Assembly (NCBI GenBank): GCA_964016885.1
Contig: OZ024742.1
Span: 360,573,436-360,637,435 of the forward strand
Direction of reading: 5' to 3'
Source: Eledone cirrhosa
Taxonomy: Eukaryota; Mollusca; Cephalopoda; Octopoda; Eledonidae
Length of the DNA: 64,000 nucleotides
The position numbers were made by a program, and so were the translations under genes. Positions within the stretch are counted from its first letter, which is position 1. The number at the start of each line of letters is the position of its first letter. The notes under the pieces are model-generated. The model worked only from the letters and a program-made list of their open reading frames with translations. It was not told the origin of the DNA and ran no database searches. Positions 11,022 through 22,330 of this stretch are shown here, one piece after another.

Positions 11022-14000
11022 TTCTAGAGAGAGTGGGGAAGAAGAGATAGTTGTAGAGAGAGGGGGGAAGAAGAGGTAGTTCTAGAGAGAGGGGGAAGAA
11101 GAGACAGTTCTAGAGAGAGGGGGAAGAAGAGATAGTTCTAGAGACAGGGGGAAGAAGCGATATTTCTATCGAGAGGGGGGAGAAGAGATAGTTCTAGAGA
11201 GAAGGGGAAGAAGAGATAGATCTAGGGAGAGGGGGATGAAGAGATAGTTCTAGTGAGAGGGAGTGAAGAAAAGATTGTTCTAGATAGGGGGGGGAAGAAG
11301 AGATAGATCGAGAGAGGGGGAAGAAACTATAGTTCTACAGAGAGGGGGAAGAAGAGATAGGTCTAGAGAGGGGGAAGAAGAGATAGTTCTAGAGAGAGGG
11401 GGACGAAGAGATAGTTCTAGAGACAGGGGGAAGAAGCGATATTTCTAGCGAGAGGGGGGAGAAGAGATAGTTCTATAGAGAGGGAGTGAGAGATAATTCT
11501 AGAGAGAGGGGGAACAACAGATAGTTCTAGAGAGAGGGGGAAGAAGAGATAGTTCTAGAGCGAGGGGGAAAGAAGAGATAGTTCTAGAGAGAGGGGGACG
11601 AAGAGATAGTTCTAGAGCGAGGGGGGAAGAAGTGATAGTTCGAGAGAGAAAGAGGGAAGAAGAGATAGTTCTAGAGAGAGTGGGGAAGAAGAGATAGTTC
11701 TATAGAGAGGGGGAAGAAGAGATAGTTCTAGAGAGAGGAGAAAGAAGAGATAGTTCTAGAGAAAGAAGGAAGAAGAGATAGTTCTATAGAGAGGGGGGAA
11801 GAAGAGATAGTTCTAGAGAGAAAGGGGGGGAGAAGAGATAGTTATATAGAGAGGGGGAAGGAGAGATAGTTCTAGAGAGAGTGGGGAAGAAGAGATAGTT
11901 GTAGAGAGAGGGGGGAAGAAGAGATAGTTCTAGAGAGAGGGGGAAGAAGAGATAGTTCTAGAGAGAGGGAGGGAAGAAGAGATTGTTCTAGAGAGGGGGG
12001 AAGAAGAGATAGATCGAGAGAGGGGGAAGAAACTATAGTTCTACAGAGAGAGGGAAGAAGAGATAGGTCTAGAGAGGGGGGAAGAAGAGATAGTTCTGGA
12101 GAGATGGGCGGAAGAAGAGACAGTTCTAGAGAGAGGGGGAAGAAGAGATAGTTCTAGAGAAAGGTTGAAGAAGCGATATTTCTAGCGAGAGGGGGGAGAA
12201 GAGATAGTTCTATAGAGAGGGGAGTGAGAGGTAATTCTAGAGAGAGGGGGAAGAACAGATAGTTCTATAGAGATGGGGAAGAAGAGATAGTTCTAGAGAG
12301 AGGGGAAAGAAGAGATAGTTGTAGAGAAAGAGGGAAGAAGCGATAGTTCTAGAGAGAGGGGTAAAAGAGATAGTTCTAGAGAGAGGGGGAAAGTAGATAT
12401 AGTTCTAGAGAGAGTGGGAAGTAGAGATAATTCTAGAGAGAGGGTGTAAGTAGATATAGTTCCGGATAGAGAGGGGGAAAAGAAATAGTTCTAGAGAGAG
12501 CGGGGAAGAAGAGCTAGTTCTAGAGAGAGGGGGAAGAAGAGATAGTTCTAGAGAGAGGGGGATGTAGATATAGCTCCAGAGAGAGAGGGTAAAAGAGATA
12601 GTTCTAGAGAGAGGGGGAAGAAGAGATAGTTCTAGAGAGATGGGGAAAAGAGATAGTTCTAGAGAGAGGGGGAAGAAGAGATAGTTCTAGAGAGAGGGGG
12701 AGAAGAAGAGATAGTTCTAGAGAGGGGGAATAAGAGATAGTTCTATAGAGGTGGTAATAAGAGATAGTTCTAGAGAGAGGGGTAAAAGTGATAGTTCTAG
12801 AGAGAGGGGGAAGTAGATATTGTTCTAGAAAGGGGGGAAGAAGAGATAGTTCTTGAGAGAGGGGGAACAAGAGATAGTTCTAGAGAGAGAGGGAAGTAGA
12901 TATAGTTCCAGAGAGAGAGGGGGAAAAGAAATAGTTCTAGAGAGAGGGGGGAAGAAGAGATAGTTCTAGAGAGAGGGGGAAGAAGAGATAGTTCTAGAGA
13001 GAGGGGTGAAGAAGAGATAGTTCTAGAGAGAGGGGGGAAGAAGTGATAGTTCTAGAGAGGGGGGTAGAAGAGATAGTTCTAGAGAGAGGGGGAAGAAGAG
13101 ATAGTTCTAGAGAGAGTGGGGAAGAAGAGATAGTTCTATTGAGTGAGGGAAGAAGGGAGTGTTCTAGAGAAAGAGGGAAGAGATAGTTCTAGAGAGAGGG
13201 GAATAAGAGATAGTTCTATAGAGGGGGGTAAGAAGAGATAGTTCTAGCGAGAGGGGTAAAAGAGATAGTTGTAGAGACAGGGGGGAAGTAGATAAAGTTC
13301 TAGAGAGAGGGGGAAGAAGAGATAGTTCTAGAGAGAGGGGGAAGAAGAGATAATTCTAGAGAGAGGGGGAAGAAAAGATAGTTCTAGAGAGAGGGGGAAG
13401 AAGAGATAGTTCTAGAGAGAGGGGGGAAGAAGAGATAGTTCTAGAGAGAGGGGGGAAGAAGTGATAGTTCTAGAGAAGGGGGTAGAAGAGATAGTTCTAG
13501 AGAGAGGGGGAAGAAGAGATAGTTCTATTGAGTGAGGGAAGAAGAGAGTGTTCTAGAGAAAAAGGGAAGAGATAGTTCTAGAGAGATGGGGAAGAAGAGA
13601 TAGTTCTAGAGAGCGGGGGAAGAAGAGATAATTCTATAGAGAGGGGGAAGAAGAGATAGTTCTAGAGAGAGGGGGAAAAGAGTTAGTTCTAGAGAGAGGG
13701 GGAAGAAGAGATAGTTCTCGAGAGAGGGGGAAGAAGAGATAGTTCTAGAGAGAGGGGGAAGAAAAGATAGTTCTAGAGAGAGGGGGAAGAAGAGATAGTT
13801 CTAGAGAGAGGGGGGAGAATAGATAGTTCTAGAGAGAGGGGGAGAAGAAGAGATGGTTCTAGAGAGAGGGGGAGAAGAAGAGATAGTTCTAGAGAGAGGG
13901 GAATAAGAGATAGTTCTATAGAGGGGGGTAAGAAGAGATAGTTCTAGCGAGAGGGGTAAAAGAGATAGTTCTAGAGAGAGAGGGGAAGTAGATAAAATTC

Positions 14001-14885
14001 TGGAGAGAGTGTGAAGAAGAGATAGTTCTAGAGAGAGGGGGAAGAAGAGATAATTCTAGAGAGAGGGGGAAGAAGAGATAGTTCTAGAGAGAGGGGGAAG
14101 AAGAGATAGTTCTAGAGAGAGGGGGGGGGAAGAAGAGATAGTTCTAGAGAGAAAGGTAGGGAGAAGAGATAGTTATATATAAAGGGGGGAGAAGAGATAG
14201 TTCTAGAGAGAGGGGGAAAGAAGAGATAGTTCTAGAGAAAGGGGGATGAAGAGATAGTTCTAGTGAGAGGGAGGGAAGGGAGAGTTTGTTCTAGAGAGGG
14301 GGGAAGAAGAGTAGATCGAGAGAGGGGGAAGAAACTATAGTTCTACAGAGAGGGGGAAGATGAGATAGGTCTAGAGAGGGGGGGAAGAAGAGACAGTTCT
14401 AGAGAGAGGGGGAAGAAGAGATAGTTCTAGAGACAGGGGGAGAAGAAGAGATAGTTCTAGAGAGGGGGAATAAGAGATAGTTCTATAGAGGTGGTAATAA
14501 GAGATAGTTCTAGAGAGAGGGGTAAAAGTGATAGTTCTAGAGAGAGGGGGAAGTAGATATTGTTCTAGAAAGGGGGGAAGAAGAGATAGTTCTTGAGAGA
14601 GGGGGAAGAAGAGATAGTTCTAGAGAGAGGGGGAAAAGAGATAGTTCTAGAGAGAGGGGTAAGAAGAGATAGTTCTAGAGAGAGGGGGAGAAGAAGAGAT
14701 AGTTCTAGAGAGGGGGAATAAGAGATAGTTCTATAGAGGTGGTAATAAGAGATAGTTCTAGAGAGAGGGGTAAAAGTGATAGTTCTAGAGAGAGGGGGAA
14801 GTACATATTGTTCTAGAAAGGGGGGAAGAAGAGATAGTTCTTGAGAGAGGGGGAACAAGAGATAGTTCTAGAGAGAGAGGGAAGT
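11022..14885 (+). repeat. 4.1-kb HOR, copy 3 (incomplete)
   Basis: It is nearly identical to copy 2 at an offset of 4,100 to 4,101 bp and ends about 240 bp short of a full unit. A single G-to-C change at about 14804 (GTACAT for GTAGAT) is private to it. At its end the array switches to a differently phased segment that repeats the last 360 bp module (similar sequence around 14565 and 14924). Confidence 0.85.
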
Positions 14886-17800
14886 AGATATAGCTCCAGA
14901 GAGAGAGGGTAAAAGAGATAGTTCTAGAGAGAGGGGGAAGAAGAGATAGTTCTAGAGAGAGGGGGAAAAGAGATAGTTCTAGAGAGAGGGGGAAGAAGAG
15001 ATAGTTCTAGAGAGAGGGGGAGAAGAAGAGATAGTTCTAGAGAGGGGGAATAAGAGATAGTTCTATAGAGGTGGTAATAAGAGATAGTTCTAGAGAGAGG
15101 GGTAAAAGTGATAGTTCTAGAGAGAGGGGGAAGTAGATATTGTTCTAGAAAGGGGGGAAGAAGAGATAGTTCTTGAGAGAGGGGGAACAAGAGATAGTTC
15201 TAGAGAGAGAGGGAAGTAGATATAGTTCCAGAGAGAGAGGGGGAAAAGAAATAGTTCTAGAGAGAGGGGGGAAAAAGAGATAGTTCTAGAGAGAGGGGGA
15301 AGAAGAGATAGTTCTAGAGAGAGGGGTGAAGAAGAGATAGTTCTAGAGAGAGGGGGGAAGAAGTGATAGTTCTAGAGAGGGGGGTAGAAGAGATAGTTCT
15401 AGAGAGAGGGGGAAGAAGAGATAGTTCTAGAGAGAGTGGGGAAGAAGAGATAGTTCTGCAGAGCGGGGGAAGAAGAGATAATTCTAGAGAGAGGGGGAAG
15501 AAGAGATAGTTCTAGAGAGAAGGGGAAGAAGAGATAGTTCTAGAGAGCGGGGGAAGAAGAGATAATTCTAGAGAGAGGGGGAAGAAGAGATAGTTCTAGA
15601 GAGAGGGGGAAAAGAGTTAGTTCTAGAGAGAGGGGGAAGAAGAGATAGTTCTAGAGAGAGGGGGAAGAAGTGATAGTTCTAGAGAGAGGGGGAAGAAGAC
15701 ATAGTTCTAGAGAGAGGGGGAAGAAGAGATAGTTCTAGAGAGAGAGGGAGAAGAGATAGTTCTAGAGAGAGGGGGAGAAGAAGAGATAGTTCTAGAGAGA
15801 GGGGAATAAGAGATAGTTCTATAGAGGGGGGTAAGAAGAGATAGTTCTAGCGAGAGGGGTAAAAGAGATAGTTGTAGAGAGAGGGGGGAAGTAGATAAAG
15901 TTCTAGAGAGAGGGGGAAGAAGAGATAGTTCTAGAGAGAGGGGGAAGAAGAGATAATTCTAGAGAGAGGGGGAAGAAGAGATAGTTCTAGAGAGAGGGGG
16001 AAGAAGAGATAGTTCTAGAGAGAGGGGGGAAGAAGAGATAGTTCTAGAGAGAGGGGGGAAGAAGAGATAGTTCTAGAGAGAGGGGGGAAGAAGTGATAGT
16101 TCTAGAGAGGGGGGTAGAAGAGATAGTTCTAGAGAGAGGGGGAAGAAGAGATAGTTCTAGAGAGAGGGGGAAGAAAAGATAGTTCTAGAGAGAGGGGGAA
16201 GAAGAGATAGTTCTAGAGAGAGGGGGGAAGAAGAGATAGTTCTAGAGAGAGGGGGAAGAAGAGATAGTTCTAGAGAGAGGGGGGAAGAAGTGATAGTTCT
16301 AGAGAGGGGGGTAGAAGAGATAGTTCTAGAGAGAGGGGGAAGAAGAGATAGTTCTAGAGAGAGGGGGAAGAAAAGATAGTTCTAGAGAGAGGGGGAAGAA
16401 GAGATAGTTCTAGAGAGAGTGCGGAAGAAGAGATAGTTCTATTGAGTGAGGGAAGAAGAGAGTGTTCTAGAGAAAGAGGGAAGAGATAGTTCTAGAGAGA
16501 TGGGGAAGAAGAGATAGTTCTAGAGAGCGGGGGAAGAAGAGATAATTCTATAGAGAGGGGGAAGAAGAGATAGTTCTAGAGAGAGGGGGAAAAGAGTTAG
16601 TTCTAGAGAGAGGGGGAAGAAGAGATAGTTCTAGAGAGAGGGGGAAGAAGAGATAGTTCTAGAGAGAGGGGGAAGAAAAGATAGTTCTAGAGAGAGGGGG
16701 AAGAAGAGATAGTTCTAGAGAGAGGGGGGAGAATAGATAGTTCTAGAGAGAGGGGGAGAAGAAGAGATAGTTCTAGAGAGAGGGGAATAAGAGATAGTTC
16801 TATAGAGGGGGGTAAGAAGAGATAGTTCTAGCGAGAGGGGTAAAAGAGATAGTTCTAGAGAGAGAGGGGAAGTAGATAAAGTTCTGGAGAGAGTGTGAAG
16901 AAGAGATAGTTCTAGAGAGAGGGGGAAGAAGAGATAATTCTAGAGAGAGGGGGAAGAAGAGATAGTTCTAGAGAGAGGGGGAAGAAGAGATAGTTCTAGA
17001 GAGAGGGGGGGGAAGAAGAGATAGTTCTAGAGAGAAAGGTAGGGAGAAGAGATAGTTATATATAAAGGGGGGAGAAGAGATAGTTCTAGAGAGAGGGGGA
17101 AAGAAGAGATAGTTCTAGAGAAAGGGGGATGAAGAGATAGTTCTAGAGAGAGGGGGAAGAAGAGATAGTTCTAGAGAGAGGGGGAGAAGAAGAGATAGTT
17201 CTAGAGAGGGGGAATAAGAGATAGTTCTATAGAGGTGGTAATAAGAGATAGTTCTAGAGAGAGGGGTAAAAGTGATAGTTCTAGAGAGAGGGGGAAGTAG
17301 ATATTGTTCTAGAAAGGGGGGAAGAAGAGATAGTTCTTGAGAGAGGGGGAACAAGAGATAGTTCTAGAGAGAGAGGGAAGTACATATAGTTCCAGAGAGA
17401 GAGGGGGACAAGAAATAGTTCTAGAGAGAGGGGGGAAGAAGAGATAGTTCTAGAGAGAGGGGGAAGAAGAGATAGTTCTAGAGAGAGGGGTGAAGAAGAG
17501 ATAGTTCTAGAGAGAGGGGGGAAGAAGTGATAGTTCTAGAGAGGGGGGTAGAAGAGATAGTTCTAGAGAGAGGGGGAAGAAGAGATAGTTCTAGAGAGAG
17601 TGGGGAAGAAGAGATAGTTCTAGAGAGCGGAGGAAGAAGAGATAATTCTAGAGAGAGGGGGAAGAAGAGATAGTTCTAGAGAGAGGGGGAAGAAGAGATA
17701 GTTCTAGAGAGCGGGGGAAGAAGAGATAATTCTAGAGAGAGGGGGAAGAAGAGATAGTTCTAGAGAGAGGGGGAAAAGAGTTAGTTCTAGAGAGAGGGGG

Positions 17801-18440
17801 AAGAAGAGATAGTTCTAGAGAGAGGGGGAAGAAGTGATAGTTCTAGAGAGAGGGGGAAGAAGACATAGTTCTAGAGAGAGGGGGAAGAAGAGATAGTTCT
17901 AGAGAGAGAGGGAGAAGAGATAGTTCTAGAGAGAGGGGGAGAAGAAGAGATAATTCTAGAGAGAGGGGGAAGAAGAGATAATTCTAGAGAGAGGGGGAAG
18001 AAGAGATAGTTCTAGAGAGAGGGGGAAGAAGAGATAGTTCTAGAGAGAGGGGGGAAGAAGAGATAGTTCTAGAAAGAGGGGGGAAGAAGTGATAGTTCTA
18101 GAGAGGGGGGTAGAAGAGATAGTTCTAGAGAGAGGGGGAAGAAGAGATAGTTCTAGAGAGAGGGGGAAGAAAAGATAGCTCTAGAGAGAGGGGGAAGAAG
18201 AGATAGTTCTAGAGAGAGGGGGGAAGAAGAGATAGTTCTAGAGAGAGGGGGGGAGAAGTGATAGTTCTAGAGAAGGGGGTAGAAGAGATAGTTCTAGAGA
18301 GAGGGGGAAGAAGAGATAGTTCTAGAGAGAGTGCGGAAGAAGAGATAGTTCTATTGAGTGAGGGAAGAAGAGAGTGTTCTAGAGAAAGAGGGAAGAGATA
18401 GTTCTAGAGAGATGGGGAAGAAGAGATAGTTCTAGAGAGA
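14885..18440 (+). repeat. Mosaic HOR region with a period near 2.16 kb
   Basis: The AAGACATAG variant followed by GAGAGAGGGAGAAG occurs near 15697 and 17860, about 2.16 kb apart. The surrounding order (GTAGATATTG, AACAAGAG, AAAAGAAATAG, GGGGTAGAAG, then GAGCGGGGG) matches in both. Within it, a module of about 195 bp containing AAGTGATAG and GGGGTAGAAG is repeated locally near 16093 and 16288. Near 16417-16475 the GTGCGGAAG monomer that HOR copies 2 and 3 lost is present, so this region is related to an older 4.1-kb unit rather than copied from copy 3. Confidence 0.75.
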
Positions 18441-20690
18441 GGGGGAAGAAGAGATAATTCTAGAGAGAGGGGGAAGAAAAGATAGTTCTAGAGAGAGGGG
18501 GAAGAAGAGATAGTTCTAGAGAGAGGGGGGGGGGAAGAGAAAGTTCTAGAGAGAAAGGTAGGGAGAAGAGATAGTTATATATAAAGAGGGGAGAAGAGAT
18601 AGTTGTAGAGAGAGGGGGAAAGAAGAGATAGTTCTAGAGAAAGGGGGATGAAGAGATAGTTCTAGTGAGAGGGAGGGAAGGGAGAGTTTGTTCTAGAGAG
18701 GGGGGAAGAAGAGTAGATCGAGAGAGGGGGAAGAAACTATAGTTCTACAGAGAGGGGGAAGATGAGATAGGTCTAGAGAGGGGGGGAAGAAGAGACAGTT
18801 CTAGAGAGAGGGGGAAGAAGAGATAGTTCTAGAGACAGGGGGAGAAGAAGAGATAGTTCTAGAGAGGGGGAATAAGAGATAGTTCTATAGAGGTGGTAAT
18901 AAGAGATAGTTCTAGAGAGAGGGGTAAAAGTGATAGTTCTAGAGAGAGGGGGAAGTAGATATTGTTCTAGAAAGGGGGGAAGAAGAGATAGTTCTTGAGA
19001 GAGGGGGAAGAAGAGATAGTTCTAGAGAGAGGGGGAAAAGAGATAGTTCTAGAGAGAGGGGGAAGAAGAGATAGTTCTAGAGAGAGGGGGAGAAGAAGAG
19101 ATAGTTCTAGAGAGGGGGAATAAGAGATAGTTCTATAGAGGTGGTAATAAGAGATAGTTCTAGAGAGAGGGGTAAAAGTGATAGTTCTAGAGAGAGGGGG
19201 AAGTAGATATTGTTCTAGAAAGGGGGGAAGAAGAGATAGTTCTTGAGAGAGGGGGAACAAGAGATAGTTCTAGAGAGAGAGGGAAGTAGATATAGCTCCA
19301 GAGAGAGAGGGTAAAAGAGATAGTTCTAGAGAGAGGGGGAAGAAGAGATAGTTCTAGAGAGAGGGGGAAAAGAGATAGTTCTAGAGAGAGGGGGAAGAAG
19401 AGATAGTTCTAGAGAGAGGGGGAGAAGAAGAGATAGTTCTAGAGAGGGGGAATAAGAGATAGTTCTATAGAGGTGGTAAAAAGAGATAGTTCTAGAGAGA
19501 GAGAGGGGAAGTAGATAAAGTTCTGGAGAGAGTGTGAAGAAGAGATAGTTCTAGAGAGAGGGGGAAGAAGAGATAATTCTAGAGAGAGGGGGAAGAACAG
19601 ATAGTTCTAGAGAGAGGGGGAAGAAGAGATAGTTCTAGAGAGAGGGGGGGGAAGAAGAGATAGTTCTAGAGAGAAAGGTAGGGAGAAGAGATAGTTATAT
19701 ATAAAGGGGGGAGAAGAGATAGTTCTAGAGAGAGGGGGAAAAAAGAGATAGTTCTAGAGAAAGGGGGATGAAGAGATAGTTCTAGTGAGAGGGAGGGAAG
19801 GGAGAGTTTGTTCTAGAGAGGGGGGAAGAAGAGTAGATCGAGAGAGGGGGAAGAAACTATAGTTCTACAGAGAGGGGGAAGATGAGATAGGTCTAGAGAG
19901 GGGGGGAAGAAGAGACAGTTCTAGAGAGAGGGGGAAGAAGAGATAGTTCTAGAGACAGGGGGAGAAGAAGAGATAGTTCTAGAGAGGGGGAATAAGAGAT
20001 AGTTCTATAGAGGTGGTAATAAGAGATAGTTCTAGAGAGAGGGGTAAAAGTGATAGTTCTAGAGAGAGGGGGAAGTAGATATTGTTCTAGAAAGGGGGGA
20101 AGAAGAGATAGTTCTTGAGAGAGGGGGAAGAAGAGATAGTTCTAGAGAGAGGGGGAAAAGAGATAGTTCTAGAGAGAGGGGGAAGAAGAGATAGTTCTAG
20201 AGAGAGGGGGAGAAGAAGAGATAGTTCTAGAGAGGGGGAATAAGAGATAGTTCTATAGAGGTGGTAATAAGAGATAGTTCTAGAGAGAGGGGTAAAAGTG
20301 ATAGTTCTAGAGAGAGGGGGAAGTAGATATTGTTCTAGAAAGGGGGGAAGAAGAGATAGTTCTTGAGAGAGGGGGAACAAGAGATAGTTCTAGAGAGAGA
20401 GGGAAGTAGATATAGCTCCAGAGAGAGAGGGTAAAAGAGATAGTTCTAGAGAGAGGGGGAAGAAGAGATAGTTCTAGAGAGAGGGGGAGAAGAAGAGATA
20501 GTTCTAGAGAGGGGGAATAAGAGATAGTTCTATAGAGGTGGTAATAAGAGATAGTTCTAGAGAGAGGGGGAAGTAGATATTGTTCTAGAAAGGGGGGAAG
20601 AAGAGATAGTTCTTGAGAGAGGGGGAACAAGAGATAGTTCTAGAGAGAGAGGGAAGTAGATATAGTTCCAGAGAGAGAGGGGGAAAAGAA
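18440..20690 (+). repeat. 1,120-bp tandem duplication
   Basis: AAAGGTAGGG at 18554 and 19674, AAGAAACTATAG at 18731 and 19851, and the TTCTTGAG module near 18992 and 20112 are all exactly 1,120 bp apart. Copy 1 ends near 19485, where a GAGAGAGAGGGG monomer starts the next copy. A third, shorter replay of the last module (about 200 bp) lies at 20427-20640. The copies are close to identical except for single changes such as TATAAAGAGGGG against TATAAAGGGGGG. Confidence 0.88.
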
Positions 20691-22330
20691 ATAGTTCTAG
20701 AGAGAGGGGGGAAGAAGAGATAGTTCTAGAGAGAGGAGCAAGAAGAGATAGTTCTAGAGAGAGGGGTGAAGAAGAGATAGTTCTAGAGAGAGGGGGGAAG
20801 AAGTGATAGTTCTAGAGAGGGGGGTAGAAGAGATAGTTCTAGAGAGAGGGGGAAGAAGAGATAGTTCTAGAGAGAGTGGGGAAGAAGAGATAGTTCTATT
20901 GAGTGAGGGAAGAAGAGAGTGTTCTAGAGAAAGAGGGAAGAGATAGTTCTAGAGAGAGGGGGAAGAAGAGATAGTTCTAGAGAGCGGGGGAAGAAGAGAT
21001 AATTCTAGAGAGAGGGGGAAGAAGAGATAGTTCTAGTGAGAGGGGGAAAAGAGTTAGTTCTAGAGAGAGGGGGAAGAAGAGATAGTTCTAGAGAGAGGGG
21101 GAAGAAGTGATAGTTCTAGAGAGAGGGGGAAGAAGACATAGTTCTAGAGAGAGGGGGAAGAAGAGATAGTTCTAGAGAGAGAGGGAGAAGAGATAGTTCT
21201 AGAGAGAGGGGAATAAGAGATAGTTCTATAGAGGGGGGTAAGAAGAGATAGTTCTAGCGAGAGGGGTAAAAGAGATAGTTGTAGAGAGAGGGGGGAAGTA
21301 GATAAAGTTCTAGAGAGAGGGGGAAGAAGAGATAGTTCTAGAGAGAGGGGGAAGAAGAGATAATTCTAGAGAGAGGGGGAAGAAGAGATAGTTCTAGAGA
21401 GAGGGGGAAGAAGAGATAGTTCTAGAGAGAGGGGGGAAGAAGAGATAGTTCTAGAGAGAGGGGGGAGGAAGTGATAGTTCTAGAGAGGGGTGTAGAAGAG
21501 ATAGTTCTAGAGAGAGGGGGAAGAAGAGATAGTTCTAGAGAGAGTGCGGAAGAAGAGATAGTTCTATTGAGTGAGGGAAGAAGAGAGTGTTCTAGAGAAA
21601 GAGGGAAGAGATAGTTCTTGAGAGAGGGGGAAGAAGAGATAGTTCTAGAGAGCGGGGGAAGAAGAGATAATTCTATAGAGAGGGGGAAGAAGAGATAGTT
21701 CGAGAGAGAGAGGTAAAAGAGATAGTTCTAGAGAGAGGGGGAAGTAGATATAGTTCTAGGGAGAGGGGGAAGAAGAGATAATTCTAGAGAGAGGGGGGAA
21801 GTAGATATAGTTCCATATAGAGAGGGGAAAAGAAATAGTTCTAGAGAGAGGGGGAAGAAGAGATAGTTCTAGAGAGAGGGGGAAGAAGAGATAGTTCTAG
21901 AGAGAGGGGGAAAAGAGATAGTTCTAGAGAGAGGGGGAAGAAGAGATAGTTCTAGAGAGAGGGGGAGAAGAAGAGATAGTTCTAGAGAGAAAGGTAGGGA
22001 GAAGAGATAGTTATATATAAAGGGGGGAGAAGAGATAGTTCTAGAGAGAGGGGGGAAGTAGATATAGTTCCATATAGAGAGGGGAAAAGAAATAGTTCTA
22101 GAGAGAGGGGGAATAAGAGATAGTTCTATAGAGGTGGTAAGAAGAGATAGTTCTAGAGAGAGGGGTAAAAGTGATAGTTCTAGAGAGAGGGGGAAGTAGA
22201 TATAGTTCTAGAAAGGGGGGAAGAAGAGATAGTTCTTGAGAGAGGGGGAACAAGAGATAGTTCTAGAGAGAGAGGGAAGTAGATATAGTTCCAGAGAGAG
22301 AGGGGGAAGAAGAGATAGTTCTAGAGAGAA
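20690..22330 (+). repeat. Mosaic satellite segment between HOR blocks
   Basis: This segment reuses pieces seen elsewhere in a new order: AAGACATAG (near 21133), GCGGGGGAAG, then a TTCCATATAG monomer that appears only twice, near 21800 and 22060. Between these two the AAAGGTAGGG/TTATATATAAAG pair occurs at 21990, and it returns at 22329. It looks like several short duplications stacked together. I see no period that explains the whole segment. Confidence 0.65.

Larger units (their letters stand above)
2880..14885 (+). repeat. HOR block with 4,101-bp period, nearly three copies
   Basis: Long runs of variant monomers repeat at a fixed offset. The AGATTGTTCT variant sits at 3074, 7171 and 11272 (spacings 4,097 and 4,101), and AAGAAACTATAG pairs recur at 3123/3829, 7220/7926 and 11321/12027. 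Copies 2 and 3 keep an offset of 4,100 to 4,101 bp over their whole length and differ at only scattered bases that I could see. Copy 1 is the outlier, with three monomer-sized or two-monomer indels. Inside each unit there are shorter paralogous stretches: one about 1,988 bp apart (around 4376 and 6364) and one about 418 bp apart (around 4911 and 5329). The third copy breaks off at about 14885, where TTCCAG switches to CTCCAG and the phase changes. Confidence 0.93.
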
